Shown piece after piece: positions 48,662 through 60,330 of a stretch of 64,000 nt of DNA; the first letter of the stretch is position 1; every line of letters begins with the position of its first letter. Below the pieces are notes generated by a model that had not been told where the DNA came from, did no database searches, and saw only the letters and a program-made list of their open reading frames with translations. A program made the position numbers and the translations under genes. Origin of the DNA: Augochlora pura (taxonomy: Eukaryota > Arthropoda > Insecta > Hymenoptera > Halictidae); contig NC_135777.1 in assembly GCF_028453695.1 (NCBI RefSeq), positions 4,299,286 to 4,363,285 of the forward strand. Reading direction: 5' to 3'.

Positions 48662-49900
48662 CTATTCTATCAACCATCCTCGTTTCTCGAACAGCTGCAC
48701 GATGTGCAGCAGCTTTTGCTTGTACACGTCGTTGTCACCAGACCGCGTTAAGAATACGTTTTCTGTTAGGTCTTCCAATGCCGGACCATTTCCTTTGGGA
48801 GCCTGAATCACTTGTACCATCATCAGGCACTGACTCAACTTGGTGGGCCCGCAGCGGTTCACGATCTCGTCGAAATTCTTCTTCGAAAACTTTTCCGTGT
48901 CGACCTTCAACTTTTTCAACGACTTGATGAAGCTATTGTAGTAGTAGTCGATCATGTCGTCCAGTTTGTGGTCCAGGATCTCTCTGTTCGCGCTGGACAC
49001 CAGGAAGAAGATGAGGTCATTAATGCCATAATCGTAAACGCTCAGCTGGAAGTCGACGATCTTCACGCCGGCAAGCTCCCCGCGGGCGTTATGTCTAAAC
49101 ATCATGTTGTTCACCCAGAAATCATTGTGAACCAGCGTTGCCCAGGGTTCCTCCGGCTTCGCGGCGTTCTTGTTCCCTTGTTCGCCGTACTCCAAGGTTC
49201 TGTCGACGCGGTCTAGATAAGGCTTGGCCTCCTCCATCTCGTGCAGGTCATTCTGCGCCTTCTTCATCATATCGAGGATGCATTTCTCCGTCGTCTCATT
49301 GACGATATCCTCCATGACATTAGCCGCTATCTTCTGGAACACCTGAGGCTTCTTAAGTTTCAGCGCCACCGTCAGAGCGTGCAGTTTCGCTAGTGCTTGC
49401 AACGCAAACTCCGTGTGTTCCTTGTCCAGTCCGTATATCCTGTCTGCGGTATCGTAGCCATTGTACTTCAGGTTCTCCAAGATGATGACCGCTTGCTCGT
49501 CGAACACCTTCGGGTTCCGCAGGCCCAATCTTCCTCCGTAGAACTTAGGAGCCAGTATACACAGATCCTTCTCTTCTATTCCGTTCTCCAGTTGAAGCTT
49601 CTCGAATTCCTGCGTCATCACGCTGTAGAACTCCAACTCTTTTTGGAACGAGACAGGGCTGTCGAACAGGTCCAATAAGTACTCCGATGTGGGCGGCAGC
49701 TTCGCGACTAGGTTCAAAGTTTCTGTTTTGTTGGACCGAGTCACTGTCACGTTCAGGGCTAGGATAATGCTGCCGAAGTTCTCTCCTGGAGCTGTTAGCG
49801 GTTTCCATTCTAGATTCTTTATCTCAAAATTCGGACCCAGACTCTGGGCTAGCAGCGCCTCCAAGTCCTGGATTGGCGACGATTCAATGGACGGAGTCAT
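48662..49900 (-). CDS. Ecdysteroid-kinase-like / CHK kinase-like protein
   Basis: A single coding exon encodes 412 residues, typical for the EcKinase (DUF227/CHK) family. The N-lobe has the loop PGENFGS (39-44) and the probable ATP-binding lysine in NLVAKLPP (Lys68), with KELEFY (about 88-92) supplying the pairing Glu. The catalytic motif is H258-NDFWVNN (Asp260, Asn264) and the metal-binding motif is VDFQLS (Asp283). No signal peptide is seen. Family members phosphorylate small hydroxylated compounds such as ecdysteroids or plant-derived xenobiotics in the cytosol. The substrate cannot be told from sequence. The ATG lies 7 bases after an acceptor (TTTAATTTCAG), so a 5' noncoding exon probably exists upstream. 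It is antisense to BTBD7 and lies downstream of the last BTBD7 exon found. Confidence 0.95.
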   Translation of the reverse strand: MTPSIESSPIQDLEALLAQSLGPNFEIKNLEWKPLTAPGENFGSIILALNVTVTRSNKTETLNLVAKLPPTSEYLLDLFDSPVSFQKELEFYSVMTQEFEKLQLENGIEEKDLCILAPKFYGGRLGLRNPKVFDEQAVIILENLKYNGYDTADRIYGLDKEHTEFALQALAKLHALTVALKLKKPQVFQKIAANVMEDIVNETTEKCILDMMKKAQNDLHEMEEAKPYLDRVDRTLEYGEQGNKNAAKPEEPWATLVHNDFWVNNMMFRHNARGELAGVKIVDFQLSVYDYGINDLIFFLVSSANREILDHKLDDMIDYYYNSFIKSLKKLKVDTEKFSKKNFDEIVNRCGPTKLSQCLMMVQVIQAPKGNGPALEDLTENVFLTRSGDNDVYKQKLLHIVQLFEKRGWLIE

Positions 49901-49909
49901 GGTTTACCT

Positions 49910-51360
49910 GAAATTAAACGTTATTGTATTAGGTCTTTAGAGCTGTTTTATCCGAAAACAACTTGTTACTTTTACAGAATGGTTTACTTTTTATTTAGCT
50001 GAAAGTGCATCAATTATGCATCGATTCAATATTTAGGTATCGTACATAATCATCAAAGTAAAGTGTTACAAATGATTGTTTCAGAGACCGGCGTTGAAAG
50101 CATCGACTTCATTTATTTATTTTTAGTTGATCAAGGGAGGAATCATTCGGCGTGTAAACAATGTTTCTGGGGTAGTTAACCAAAAGGCTACCCCAGGGCT
50201 CCGCGTGTTTTCGCTGACCTTGTCCCACCGTTTGCTCAGCTTTTTGTGCATATCTCTTTGCACATCGACATTAATAGCATACATGTTTATTATCATGTTT
50301 TTCTTCGTTGCAAGAGCAATAGCCACATCACTGCATGTTTTATGTAATCTTCATCAAGGAAAATCGTCTTATCATTACTAAGCAAATTAGGTAGAGATTA
50401 TGCATTTATCTTTAAAAGCGCTAAGAAATGAATCGAGTTACGAGATCGGGGATTCTGTTTTATTTGGAAGAGTATGGGTCTCTTGTGACCCGGAATATTT
50501 TACACCACGGTATACACGAAATTGCTCGTTTCACAAATTCTGCATAATCACGTGAAGTAATATACATACGCGATCTTCTACACGTTTCGTGAAAATATTC
50601 ATGTCTCAAGGAAAGAGAACAGTTTGAACAGGGTCATTGATAATTCAAATATGACCTTATACGTGTCAACAGCAAAATCGTTTACATCTCTGAAGGGACC
50701 GGTGAAGACTAAACAATTGATCACGTTCTGTATTTACACTTTCGGAATCCAGTTCTATTATCTAGAACCAGAGGCAAACAAAAAGTACTTATAAATAACG
50801 CTACACAACATTAGTCATTCGCTCTGTCGATTGTCACCGGCACGTTGCGTCCAGGCATTGCATAATGTCGATCATAGAGTATCATTGCCCGTCGCGATTG
50901 TCTCATTGAAATTTTATCTACCCTCCCAGAGATATTCGTTATCCTAGCGCCATCATGCTTCTAATGACAGCATTTAAGTGGCGGCGTTGATGCCGGACTG
51001 TCGTCAGGAAATGATTTTCAAGAACTGTTCGGTCGGCTACTTACTAATTGCGGCAACGTACTCGCGGTGGCTTGAGTCGAATCCTCTTCGTCGAGGTTTG
51101 TCATCGACGGAAACACTAGACCCGGCACACTGCACAACTTGGCGAGCGAGAACGGAACGCGATATTGTTAGCGCGAAGCCAGACCGTCAACTGACGATAA
51201 CATTTATCAGCAATACGATTTATTTCCTCTTTCTGCTCTACCATTTACCGATTAAAACCCTATCGACGTATCGTGCCCCACTAAGTGGCTTTATCTGCCA
51301 TCCAACGTTGCATGATCTAACAGATTGCATAGTGGATCACTGATGAGCTGTTCCGACGAT
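49910..51360. other. EcKinase upstream region and intergenic DNA
   Basis: The kinase promoter and 5' exon should lie here. A 121-codon plus frame (50978-51343) opened by GTG has no recognisable domain. Confidence 0.45.
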
Positions 51361-51361
51361 C

Positions 51362-51711
51362 GCATCTTATTATTATTTATTTAATCCTTGCTTATTGGGC
51401 TCACGATGACTTTCGGTTTACATATTTACCTTTTGACTGTACAGTGATCTGTAATTATAGTATTTCTCATTTGATTCTACTCTAATGAAAAGAAAGCATA
51501 TACCAGTGATTTCATCTTATTATCGTTTATTTAATCCTTGCCTTCTGGGCATATGTTGACTTTTACTTTGCATCTTTACCTTTTCACTGTATGGTGAACT
51601 ATAGTTACCCCGTTCTATTATTTAATATTCTTGTTTAATTCTATTTTAATAATATAATGATTCAGTAACGAAACAAAAGCTAAATGGAAAGAAAGCTAAC
51701 ATTGGGGATAT
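51362..51711. repeat. Diverged tandem duplication of about 150-200 bp
   Basis: Copy 1 starts at 51362 and copy 2 at 51513. Both begin CATCTTATTAT-TTTATTTAATCCTTG, continue with CTTTACCTTTT(G/C)ACTGTA-type sequence and end in AAAGAAAGC. A third start, CATCTTTCT, lies at 51712. Confidence 0.7.
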
Positions 51712-54700
51712 CATCTTTCTAGCCTTCGAGTCTGTTGGGAATTGATGTGGCTAATCGGTTGCCAAGGCGATTTTATCTGTTGACCAGCTGATCCAATATT
51801 GGTACATCGGTCGTGTCGTTTTTCATACTAATGTTAAAAGCACGGTAATAGATACGTTTACTTTGGATCATAGATTCAGGGGTCAAGTTGTTCATTGAAG
51901 TCATTGGATGGAAACATCCCTTACAGCTCGACGCATATTTTCTAGTCTTTGTGAAGTGATCAGTTTGATTAAAAAAATATACTATTTGCAAGTAAACAAA
52001 GTGTATATACAGAGTGGATCCTAAAACAAATTTCTAAAAAAAGTAATTTGTCGCAAAGGGGTGCCCTTTTCTCTGTTCCTTTTTCATCGAAGTACAAAGA
52101 CCACCTTGCTACAGTATTTAATCATAAATTAATTATTAGACATTGCATAAACGTATTCGTTTCTGAACCCTCGCAAAAATAATAATTTGTCTATTCTACA
52201 CTTAATAGACTCAATGAAAATGTTCTAACAATTTCTTTACTTTTGAAAGTAGATAGACGCAAGGGTTGTTTTAGGTGAACAAAATAAAAAGAAGAGATCT
52301 ATACGTTCCGCGACATATCCAAAAGCTGTTTGCCGATCGCTGGTCTTTTCAGCTTCCGAGAAATCCGATCGGTCAATTAAACACCGATGAATTATACGAT
52401 CGATAGTACGCGTCGTTTCATGGGCGTTAATGCAAACCAGTATTAATAGTTCAACTTTTGCGATCGTACAGATAAAGGTAGGGGCGTCGCTGGCGATATA
52501 CGCGCGAGCATGTCGGTAATTTTGAAAAGACTTGCATCATCGAATTACCATGAGAACACAGACGGCGGCGCGCGCCGTTTTCAATAGAGTTGTTCGTGTT
52601 TCGAGCCGCATTAAGTGGATTGTGCAACGTTCGAAAACAAGCAGATGCGTCTCGCGCGTCGCGTCACGAGACGTCGCCGCATCACGGCCGCTTAAATAAT
52701 TCGCGGTTAATTGAAAATCCGCCTAGTCACGAAAAAATATTAGCGAGCACGCGCCGAGTGGTTTCCAGCCTGCTGAATTTCCTGGCCGCGCGCGCGACCT
52801 TCGGGAAAAAAATGTTCGCGACCACCGCAAAATTCATTCGTTCTTCTTCTTTCAGACTTTTGTGCGGCTGCGACGAAATTCTCCTCGATTTTCCTTCCGG
52901 CACACAATGGGCGCGACATTTAAAGAACGTTTCATACGCGACAGACTCCGATATTCCAGGAAACTGCGTGTGAATGATCACGGTGAATACAAATAGGTTC
53001 GGAGAAACCTTTTTGCATGAGCGTATTTGCATATACACGCCTAGGTTGTTCGAAATGCTATACTTTATAAGGATCAGTGCAGGAAATGGATGAGGAAGTA
53101 ATTCGAACACGCGATGCTTACGGATGCATCGGTGTGTAAATGGGAACGTGTAAGAATATTTATTCATAGTATTTAGAGTATTTATTGAAGAGAAAAAAGT
53201 AAAAATATTATTATCCTAAAGAAATTAATAAATATGTAAGAGCAGGAAATACTTATGAAGGAATAAATGAATAAAAATATTAAAAGAACAAGAATGGAAA
53301 GCGTTTATGAATAAATAGGTAATCAAGAATATCAAATGATTGAGAATATAAACAAATAAATAAGACGTGCATTAAATGAACGAGAATACAATCTTGCTAC
53401 GAAATATATGAATAAATTGAGAATCTATTGAATGCATAGGAAAATTTCTATTTTTTTTTTTCTAAGTTTCTCGAACACAGAAACATGAATAATTTCGAAA
53501 TGCTTTTAATAAATGGAACAGCAATTCCTAGTGCCGCCAATCGAGTGTGAAGGGTTAACGATTCGCATAACTTAATCCAGCGTAAATAGTTGCTCTATAA
53601 CACGTAGTTTATTTATTCAGTTGTCTGTCACGAGTCGCTATGAATTACAGCGCACGTTTTACACGGTGCAACGGCTCGTCGGCTTTACTATCCATTACAT
53701 CGCCGCGATCTGATCGCACCGTTCGGATCAGATACGCGGAAACATTTAATAATGTATGTACGCTTACCTATTTAGATGGTATTGTATTATTACTGGGGAT
53801 TATTCCGCGGAATCGATTTTATTGTATATTACACGGATACTAATTACGCGTAACTCGTGGCACGTGTTCGGGTATATTACTTCACGTATTACATCTTCAC
53901 GGTTGGCCACCTAGAAACCAGTAATTTCGATAAAGGAGTACCACGAATCTGCTAATTGAAAACGTCACCGCTTTCATTTGAATGAGAACGTGTTCTCTGA
54001 TGTCATAGAAATTAGCAAAGCAAACATTCCGAACGTGAATCTGATAATCTTGGGAGTATCTGCAGCCGCGTTTTAACTATTACATCGGGAATTCCTCTAT
54101 TTTCATATTGGAATGGAGGAACAAAGGCTCTATTAATTGCATTGGATCTGTTCAAATTTGTCTAGAAATCTTTTGTTGTTAAGTATAATTAAAATAACTG
54201 AAGTATAGTTAAATCTATGGAAATAGTAGAGAATATTATATTTGTAAAATATTCGTGAAGAATGAAGACTACAGAGGCTGTAAAATTTCGATAACTTGCA
54301 TCCGGACTCAGAGCGTAGATGTTCGACTGTCCCAGTTACGGATAATGCATTTTCCTTTTTAGTTCCACGATTTTCTCCTTGATTCGCCTTCGAGTAGTTA
54401 TTATTTTCTGAGGTCGTTCTCATCGCAGTTGCATTAAAATCGAGAAGTTTAAATGACACGGGAGACATCGAGCGCTGCGCAGTCTTGTGTAATTCCACCT
54501 AACGCCATCACGTGTGCACTCGCGATTCTTTAAAAACCTCGTTGCAACCGCGACCTCCGGCTTTATCTCTGGAAAAGAACTCGTCCTCGCGATAAAACGT
54601 TCTTTCCATCGGGTAGCAAACACTCGTATTAATAACTCCCATTTTTCTATGATAAATTATTCTACGATAAGTAATTCTTCCCGCCGTGCACTTATGCACG

Positions 54701-55130
54701 GTGCACTTATCTTATCCGTGCTTCGACTGCGAAGGTTTGCGCCACGCATTTAAACGCCGTCGCGAAATTATGATAACGCGGAAGACATACGCGAACGAAC
54801 CGGTCGCCGTTTAGCGTGCCGCTCAAATTTCCTAGGTTGACATTGTTTGAGAATATTCTCCCACGCGAAACGGCAGCAATTAAGGTGTCGCATTCATTGT
54901 TTCCGGGGAGACACGATTCCAGATTCGATCTTAATTGCGATGACGAACGCGATACAAAATACGCGACAGCGATTCACGATCGCTTAGCTGCAAAGGTTGG
55001 AAAGGTTAAACAAAATTACTATGACGATCGTTCTCGATCGCGAAAGGATTTATGGTAGTCGACGATCCGCCAGCAATTATTTGATTTAATTCAATTCCAG
55101 CTTTTTTTTAAATTCTACTCCATGCAATTT
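51712..55130. other. Intergenic DNA, no gene seen
   Basis: A CpG-rich patch at 52.56-52.97 kb holds a 127-codon plus frame without recognisable features. From 53.18 to 53.43 kb the plus strand is strongly A-rich, with degenerate GAATAAATGAATA-like units. Other frames are short. Confidence 0.45.
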
Positions 55131-55240
55131 AATTGTATTCGATTGAATTCTGTTCAACTTGGTTCGATTTAATTCAATTTAATTCAATTTTGTTCAATTA
55201 AATTGAATTGAATTCAGTAGAATCCTATTTAAATCAATTT

Positions 55241-55360
55241 AATTCAGTCGTATTTAATTGATCTGTTTTTAATTTATCCGTATCTAATTTAGCTGTACTT
55301 AATTTATTCGCATTCAATTTACCTACATCAAGTTTATTTGTATTTAAATTATTTATACAT
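55241..55360. repeat. 15-bp tandem repeat, about 8 units
   Basis: AATTT-like unit starts occur at 55241, 55256, 55271, 55286, 55301, 55316, about 55331 and 55346. The consensus is AATTTATCCGTATTT. Upstream (55133-55225) is a related but less regular AATTCAATTTAATTC-rich run. Confidence 0.8.
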
Positions 55361-57100
55361 GCATACGAGCAAACGTCCAATTCTACGATAACGAAAACGA
55401 AAGTATAATTAAGAAATTATATTAGCCGGCTTCATTAAAATTCTCAATAAATACCGAATTTATTGGTTATTTAATCGGCAGATTGAAAATAATATACTGA
55501 CAATTTTTACAAACTATCGTAACTTATCGTTCGATTTGCTCTACGATGGTTATCCGATAGAAACGATTACGTTCGTATATCATTTGATTTACGTTGTTCG
55601 AGTTCGCGACCTTGGCGGGTTCCATTGCATTAGGGTGGAGCAACGTTATTGTTCTTTGTTATTGGAAAAATATCGGGGAACATAGGTGACATGCAATCAC
55701 GCCCGCAATCGACATCAGATACACCGCTTCCTATTGTTTTTAATTGGAACTCCGTCATACATATTTATTCGCCAAGTGGTATTTCAGGTCTCCTTTAACA
55801 ATTAATTTATCGCTCGCGAGGGATCGTGTCACAATTACTGTTCCACCGCGATTTCCATCATACTATTCTCACGCTGGATCATGGATCCTTTCACCCTGCG
55901 CGATTTTGCTCGGACCGTTGCCGCGTTCGAACGCTCTTTGCAAGCGAAGTGCTCGCGGAAAATTGCAAGCAATGCAGCAAATCCGTGTTAATTGAATTTA
56001 AATTGCCCGCGACATTGGCTTAAATGTATAGATATATTTATTGCCCTTCGATGGGAATAGGTTTTATGCGCTGCCATGGTGAAAATAGATAAATAAATTA
56101 CGGAGAACGATGACGAAAGTATATCACAATGTCTTTGCATTATTTTTAGTTTATCTACAGTATATACTATTTGCACTTAAACGACGATACTCGCGAGACA
56201 CCACAAAATTTTCCATATTGCAAATTTCAAAGAATTTTTACGTTCTTTCCGTATCCAATAAATTGTTAAATGTTCGCGATTAACTTTGACCTTCTACACA
56301 CAATAAAGAGGGAATAAAAATTGAGGTAGGATATTCGTAGACGACAGAAATAGCTAGGATTTCAGTGCTCAAATGTCTCCGTGCACAAAGGGGTTGACTG
56401 CATCGTCAAATGCAACGCGTTATGAACGTATAAAATATCGCGAACGAATAAATATAAAATATAAGTTAATATAAAATATCAGTTAATATAAAATATCAGT
56501 TAATATAAAAATATCAGTTAATATCAAATACAATTTAATACAATCGCCAGTCTTTCGAAACATTTTTCATATCCAACGATACCCCAATTTTTTATAAATT
56601 TCGCTGCCAGAGGTTGCGGAATTCGTTTCTCGCGGCGATCCGTACCGAAACTTGCGCGTTTTCTAGATATTTTTCGTTTGTTCCGATTTCGATACAGTGC
56701 TCGCACTCACGCAGATTGAAAGTCCGCAGTTTCTGCGCTCAGAGAACTGCCACGATCTGCCCCGCGTGGGCCAATTGGTTTTTCCACTGCCAGAAGGGCT
56801 CCGCACCGAACGTAATCATTGTTTCCGCTTGGAAAACCATCCGCTTATTTATAGTAAAAACGATTGAGGACGATGAGAGCATTAACCCTTTGCACTCGAG
56901 GGGTACAGAGCGGAGTCATTTAAGATCATTTTCGTTGTCTCCGCAGCGGTATCTTCGTACGCGAAGGGTGGGGGTAATGTAAAGGTATCTATTATCTTAC
57001 AATTCGCTGAAAAAAAAAATTAGACGAAATTTAAGACAGTGGAAATATTTGTGAAAAATTTAAGCATACGTACGTATCGTTTACTAACCGACTGAAATAG
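55361..57100. other. Intergenic DNA, no gene seen
   Basis: Short unrecognised frames only (up to 122 codons at 56614-56982, plus). Copies of the AACCCTTTGCACTCGA motif and a diverged AAAGGGGTTGA lie at about 56884 and 56388. Confidence 0.45.
56465..56533. repeat. 17-bp tandem repeat, 4 units
   Basis: GTTAATATAAAATATCA starts at 56465 and 56482, with an 18-base unit at 56499 and a diverged one at 56517. Confidence 0.8.
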
Positions 57101-57109
57101 TTAAAGAAA

Positions 57110-57700
57110 GAATTTCGTCGCTCGCGCGAGCGATAGCAGCGAGCGCGCGCCTTATTTCCGGGCTAATTACTCGCTCACCCAACTGGCGCGGGCCAGCTCG
57201 CGCTGGTCGGCGCGCTCGTGAAAGCGAATTGCATCACGGAGCTTTCAATTTCAAAGATTTCTCGCGGGTTCTGGCTCGTGACGGCGGGGTGTTCTGGGTC
57301 CGCCGGCATTACAAACGGCCGGCCAATAAACCGCGGAAGAAATAATTCAACCCGTCCCACTCGCTCGTTCTAATCCGCCGCCACGAAATTAGCTTTCACT
57401 CCGCGCCGAATCAGTCACTCGCGAAACGGCATTGTCCCGTCGAAGCGAACGCGAGGGAACCTTCACGCGGGCATAAATTAACGGTCGTATGACCGATCGT
57501 ATAGCCGCGGACTTTATGCGCGCGCCGCGCGAGACCGATGAATTTAAGATCGGAGAACTTTGAAAACGATTCGCCGGCGCGCGAATCGTTGGGAATAATC
57601 GTCGGCGTCGGGAGACCGGGCGTGTGGCAATTTCGCGGGAGAATTTTTATCGGGCGATCAACGTCTGCGATCGTTTATGCCGCGAGAGGCCGTTAAACGC
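57110..57700. promoter_or_regulatory. Very CpG-rich island
   Basis: This is the most CpG-dense stretch of the window (CGCTCGCGCGAGCG and GCGAGCGCGCGC near 57120-57150). It contains short self-complementary motifs and no frame longer than 78 codons. It is probably a promoter or first-exon region of a gene not otherwise visible here. Confidence 0.35.
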
Positions 57701-59040
57701 GGCTCTCGGGAAGTAACGAACGATAGCTTCGCGCGGTGTTTTTTTTTTTTTCACGGATTATTAACTGCCCCGGGTAAATCGAAGTTCTCCGCTCGATTAG
57801 TCCGGGTTCGGCATCGTTTAAGTAAGTGTTCGCTCGAGCGATTGTTCAAATCGTTTCGAGGAAAAGTTTTCCGTCGTCCGACAGTATTACATAGCAGAGA
57901 AAAATTATTCTGAAAGATAATAATGTGGGATAACAAAATTCATTTAACTCTAGAACGATTTCTTTCATTTTTTTTAGTACGAGTGATATTGTTGAGCTGG
58001 GAGTGAGTCGAAATAAAATCTGAATAATTAAAATATTATAAATTATTTTCGAAATATAATATATAAAACAGGGCATTAGTTAGAAGAGTAAAGAAAACCT
58101 CAATGTTTTAGTATTTATTTACACGTTCACACATAATTCAAAAATATTGTGGGGGCGCCGGCAATCCCACGGGGTGGTTTAGGGTTAAACGTAACCAATT
58201 TGTCCCAATAAAAAGTAAAACATTATACGCGAATAAAAAAATGCTAAATAAAGTATTATTAGGTAATAAAATAAGATTGTCGTTAATACTGAAGAAATAA
58301 TTACTGTAATCACTTTGACGTTGAACGAAAGATTTTATTCGCGAGCGCGTGATCCGCGAATTGTATTATTTATTCGTGACGTATTGTTCCAAATGAAGTT
58401 TGCTCGACTATGGCCAGATCGACGACGACTGTGCGTCATCGATCGTCGTGCGTGACCGATTAAAAAAATTATTGCAGACGGTTCAGCAGAAAGTACCTCT
58501 TGCACGCAGGGTGTTCAGAGAAAATCGGGCGAGTTCCACTCGGCGGCTGCAGATATCGGCCTGGTCCGCTGGTCCGAGCAGCGAAACGCGAGCACGGCAA
58601 ATGTTGCAAAAACACTGTTAAACAAGCCGTCGTTTGGACGCCATTAAGGCCGCGCCGAAGCAGGCTCTATTTATAGTTTGCGCAGCGCATCGTGGAATCT
58701 AACGTAACGCGATAAGTGTCGCACAGTTCGACGGCGGGAGATTCTGCTGATGTACGTCCGTTTTCCCACCATCTCTTTCGAAAATTGTGCCGAACTTGGA
58801 TATACCAGCGATCGAATTTTATTTAATACTGTTCGATTAATTTCGGTGGTTTTAGTGAACGAGAAACGCGTGACTGGCGCTGACGATTTCGTTATCGCTG
58901 CAACGGGTGTTCATTTTGCGGAGACGTTTCCTGTCTGCTTTTTAAATTGGTTAAATGTTACGTGAATTGTCAAATTGTACGTTCGAGTAATTTATTCGAC
59001 GAATTGAAAGTGATTTTTAATAGAAGCTTAATGATATAGT
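57701..59040. other. Intergenic DNA, no gene seen
   Basis: Short unrecognised frames and a T-run at 57740-57751. GC is higher at 58.38-58.75 kb. No gene is supported. Confidence 0.45.
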
Positions 59041-59290
59041 TTAATTGTACTAGATTTTAAATAAAAATTTGATAGGATCTCATACAAATTTTAATAAGAA
59101 TTTTGATCAGAAATTTTAATTTACAATAGATTGTTAGTAGAGATTTAAATTTACCTTAGTTTTTTACTAGAGATTTTAAATTGCCATAGATTATTATCAG
59201 AAGTGTTAATTTAAAATAAATTTCCATCAGGAAATTTCTAATTAATCATAATGAATTTCTACAAACAATTTGTCTCGTAATAGCTTTCTA
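59041..59290. repeat. Degenerate AT-rich tandem repeat
   Basis: Units resembling AGATTTTAAATT-(A/C)CATAGATTATTATCAG recur at roughly 33-40-base spacing and have decayed heavily. Confidence 0.45.
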
Positions 59291-59990
59291 ATAGAAATGT
59301 AAATAAACGTTTTAAATTATAATAAACTTTCGCTATAAATATGGATCAATTGCTAAGAGAACGCATCGCGATCTAAAATTCTAATACCGACAGACATCGA
59401 CAATTTCCTACGCAATTCCTTTCGCACCCCTTTCATTTCCATTTGCACACGGTTTTCGTTGCATTTCTTACTCGCATTTCTTCGCCATTATTTTTCCTCC
59501 TCCCGTCTCAATTCGCCGTTTCTTTCAACCTCGATTTCAATACGTCGTGACATAACCGAACCGTGATGCAGCGAACAGAAAACGCGAAATTGCATAAACG
59601 GCTCGATCGTTGGAGCGCGCGAATGAGTTGCCGGGAAAGGGAGGTCTGATATGCATCAATTTTACGTCTAATAAATGCAACGCGTCTGACGAAACGAGCC
59701 GGAAGAGAATAATCGAGAAATGCAACAGGGTTCTCTGTATTCGGCGTTCGTTTACTTTTCGCAGTCCAAAAATTCTGGATTTTTAAACGGTTTTAGTTTA
59801 TAAAGTAAGTTATAGAATTTATAAAATTATTCGTACAAAAATTAGACTCGTTTTAAAGCTCGAAACTTTTAAGCAGAGTTCGGCAAATTTAAGTTTAATT
59901 GCAATTAATAATTGAATTTAATTGTAGCAAAGTAATTCGATGTTTAGTTGTTCATAGTTTTGAATGAATATTAGAGGATCCTATTATTGA
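59291..59990. other. Intergenic DNA, no gene seen
   Basis: No supported gene or ordered repeat is seen. The only open frame is 62 codons (59537-59725, minus). Confidence 0.5.
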
Positions 59991-60330
59991 AATTTAATTT
60001 TCTAATACGGAATTAATATTGAAGTTTAATATTCTAATATTTGAGGTTCAGTATTCTAATGTTGAAGTTTAATAGTTTAATATTTGTAGTCCAGTATTTT
60101 AATATCAAAGTTTAATATTCTAATATTCAAGTTCAATACTTCAATATTGAAATTTAATATTCTAATATTTAAGTTTAATACTTCAATATTGAAATTTAAT
60201 ATTCTAATATTTAAGTTTAATACTTCAATATTGAAATTTAATATTCTATTGTAATATTCAAGTTTAATACTTCAATATTGAAATTTAATATTTTAATATT
60301 CAAGTTCAATATTCTAATACTGAAATGCTA
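59990..60330. repeat. AT-rich tandem repeat with a 42-bp higher-order unit
   Basis: Units of TTCAATATTGAAATTTAATA plus TTCTAATATTTAAGTTTAATAC recur. TCAATATTGAAATTT starts at 60141, 60183, 60225 and 60272; the last spacing is lengthened by a 5-base insertion. Flanking units at 59990-60120 are more diverged. Confidence 0.8.

Noticed and set aside
48613..49940. Plus-strand frames of 83-134 codons opposite the EcKinase exon
   Set aside because: They are antisense readings of a conserved kinase frame and lack any recognisable feature.
51060..51090. GAGTCGAATCCTC considered as a tRNA T-arm
   Set aside because: No matching acceptor stem, D-arm or anticodon arm could be folded around it. I found no convincing tRNA anywhere in the window.
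52590..52973. 127-codon plus frame in a CpG-rich patch, considered as the missing BTBD7 3' exon
   Set aside because: It has no resemblance to the BTBD7 continuation and no suitable acceptor in phase 0 was evident.
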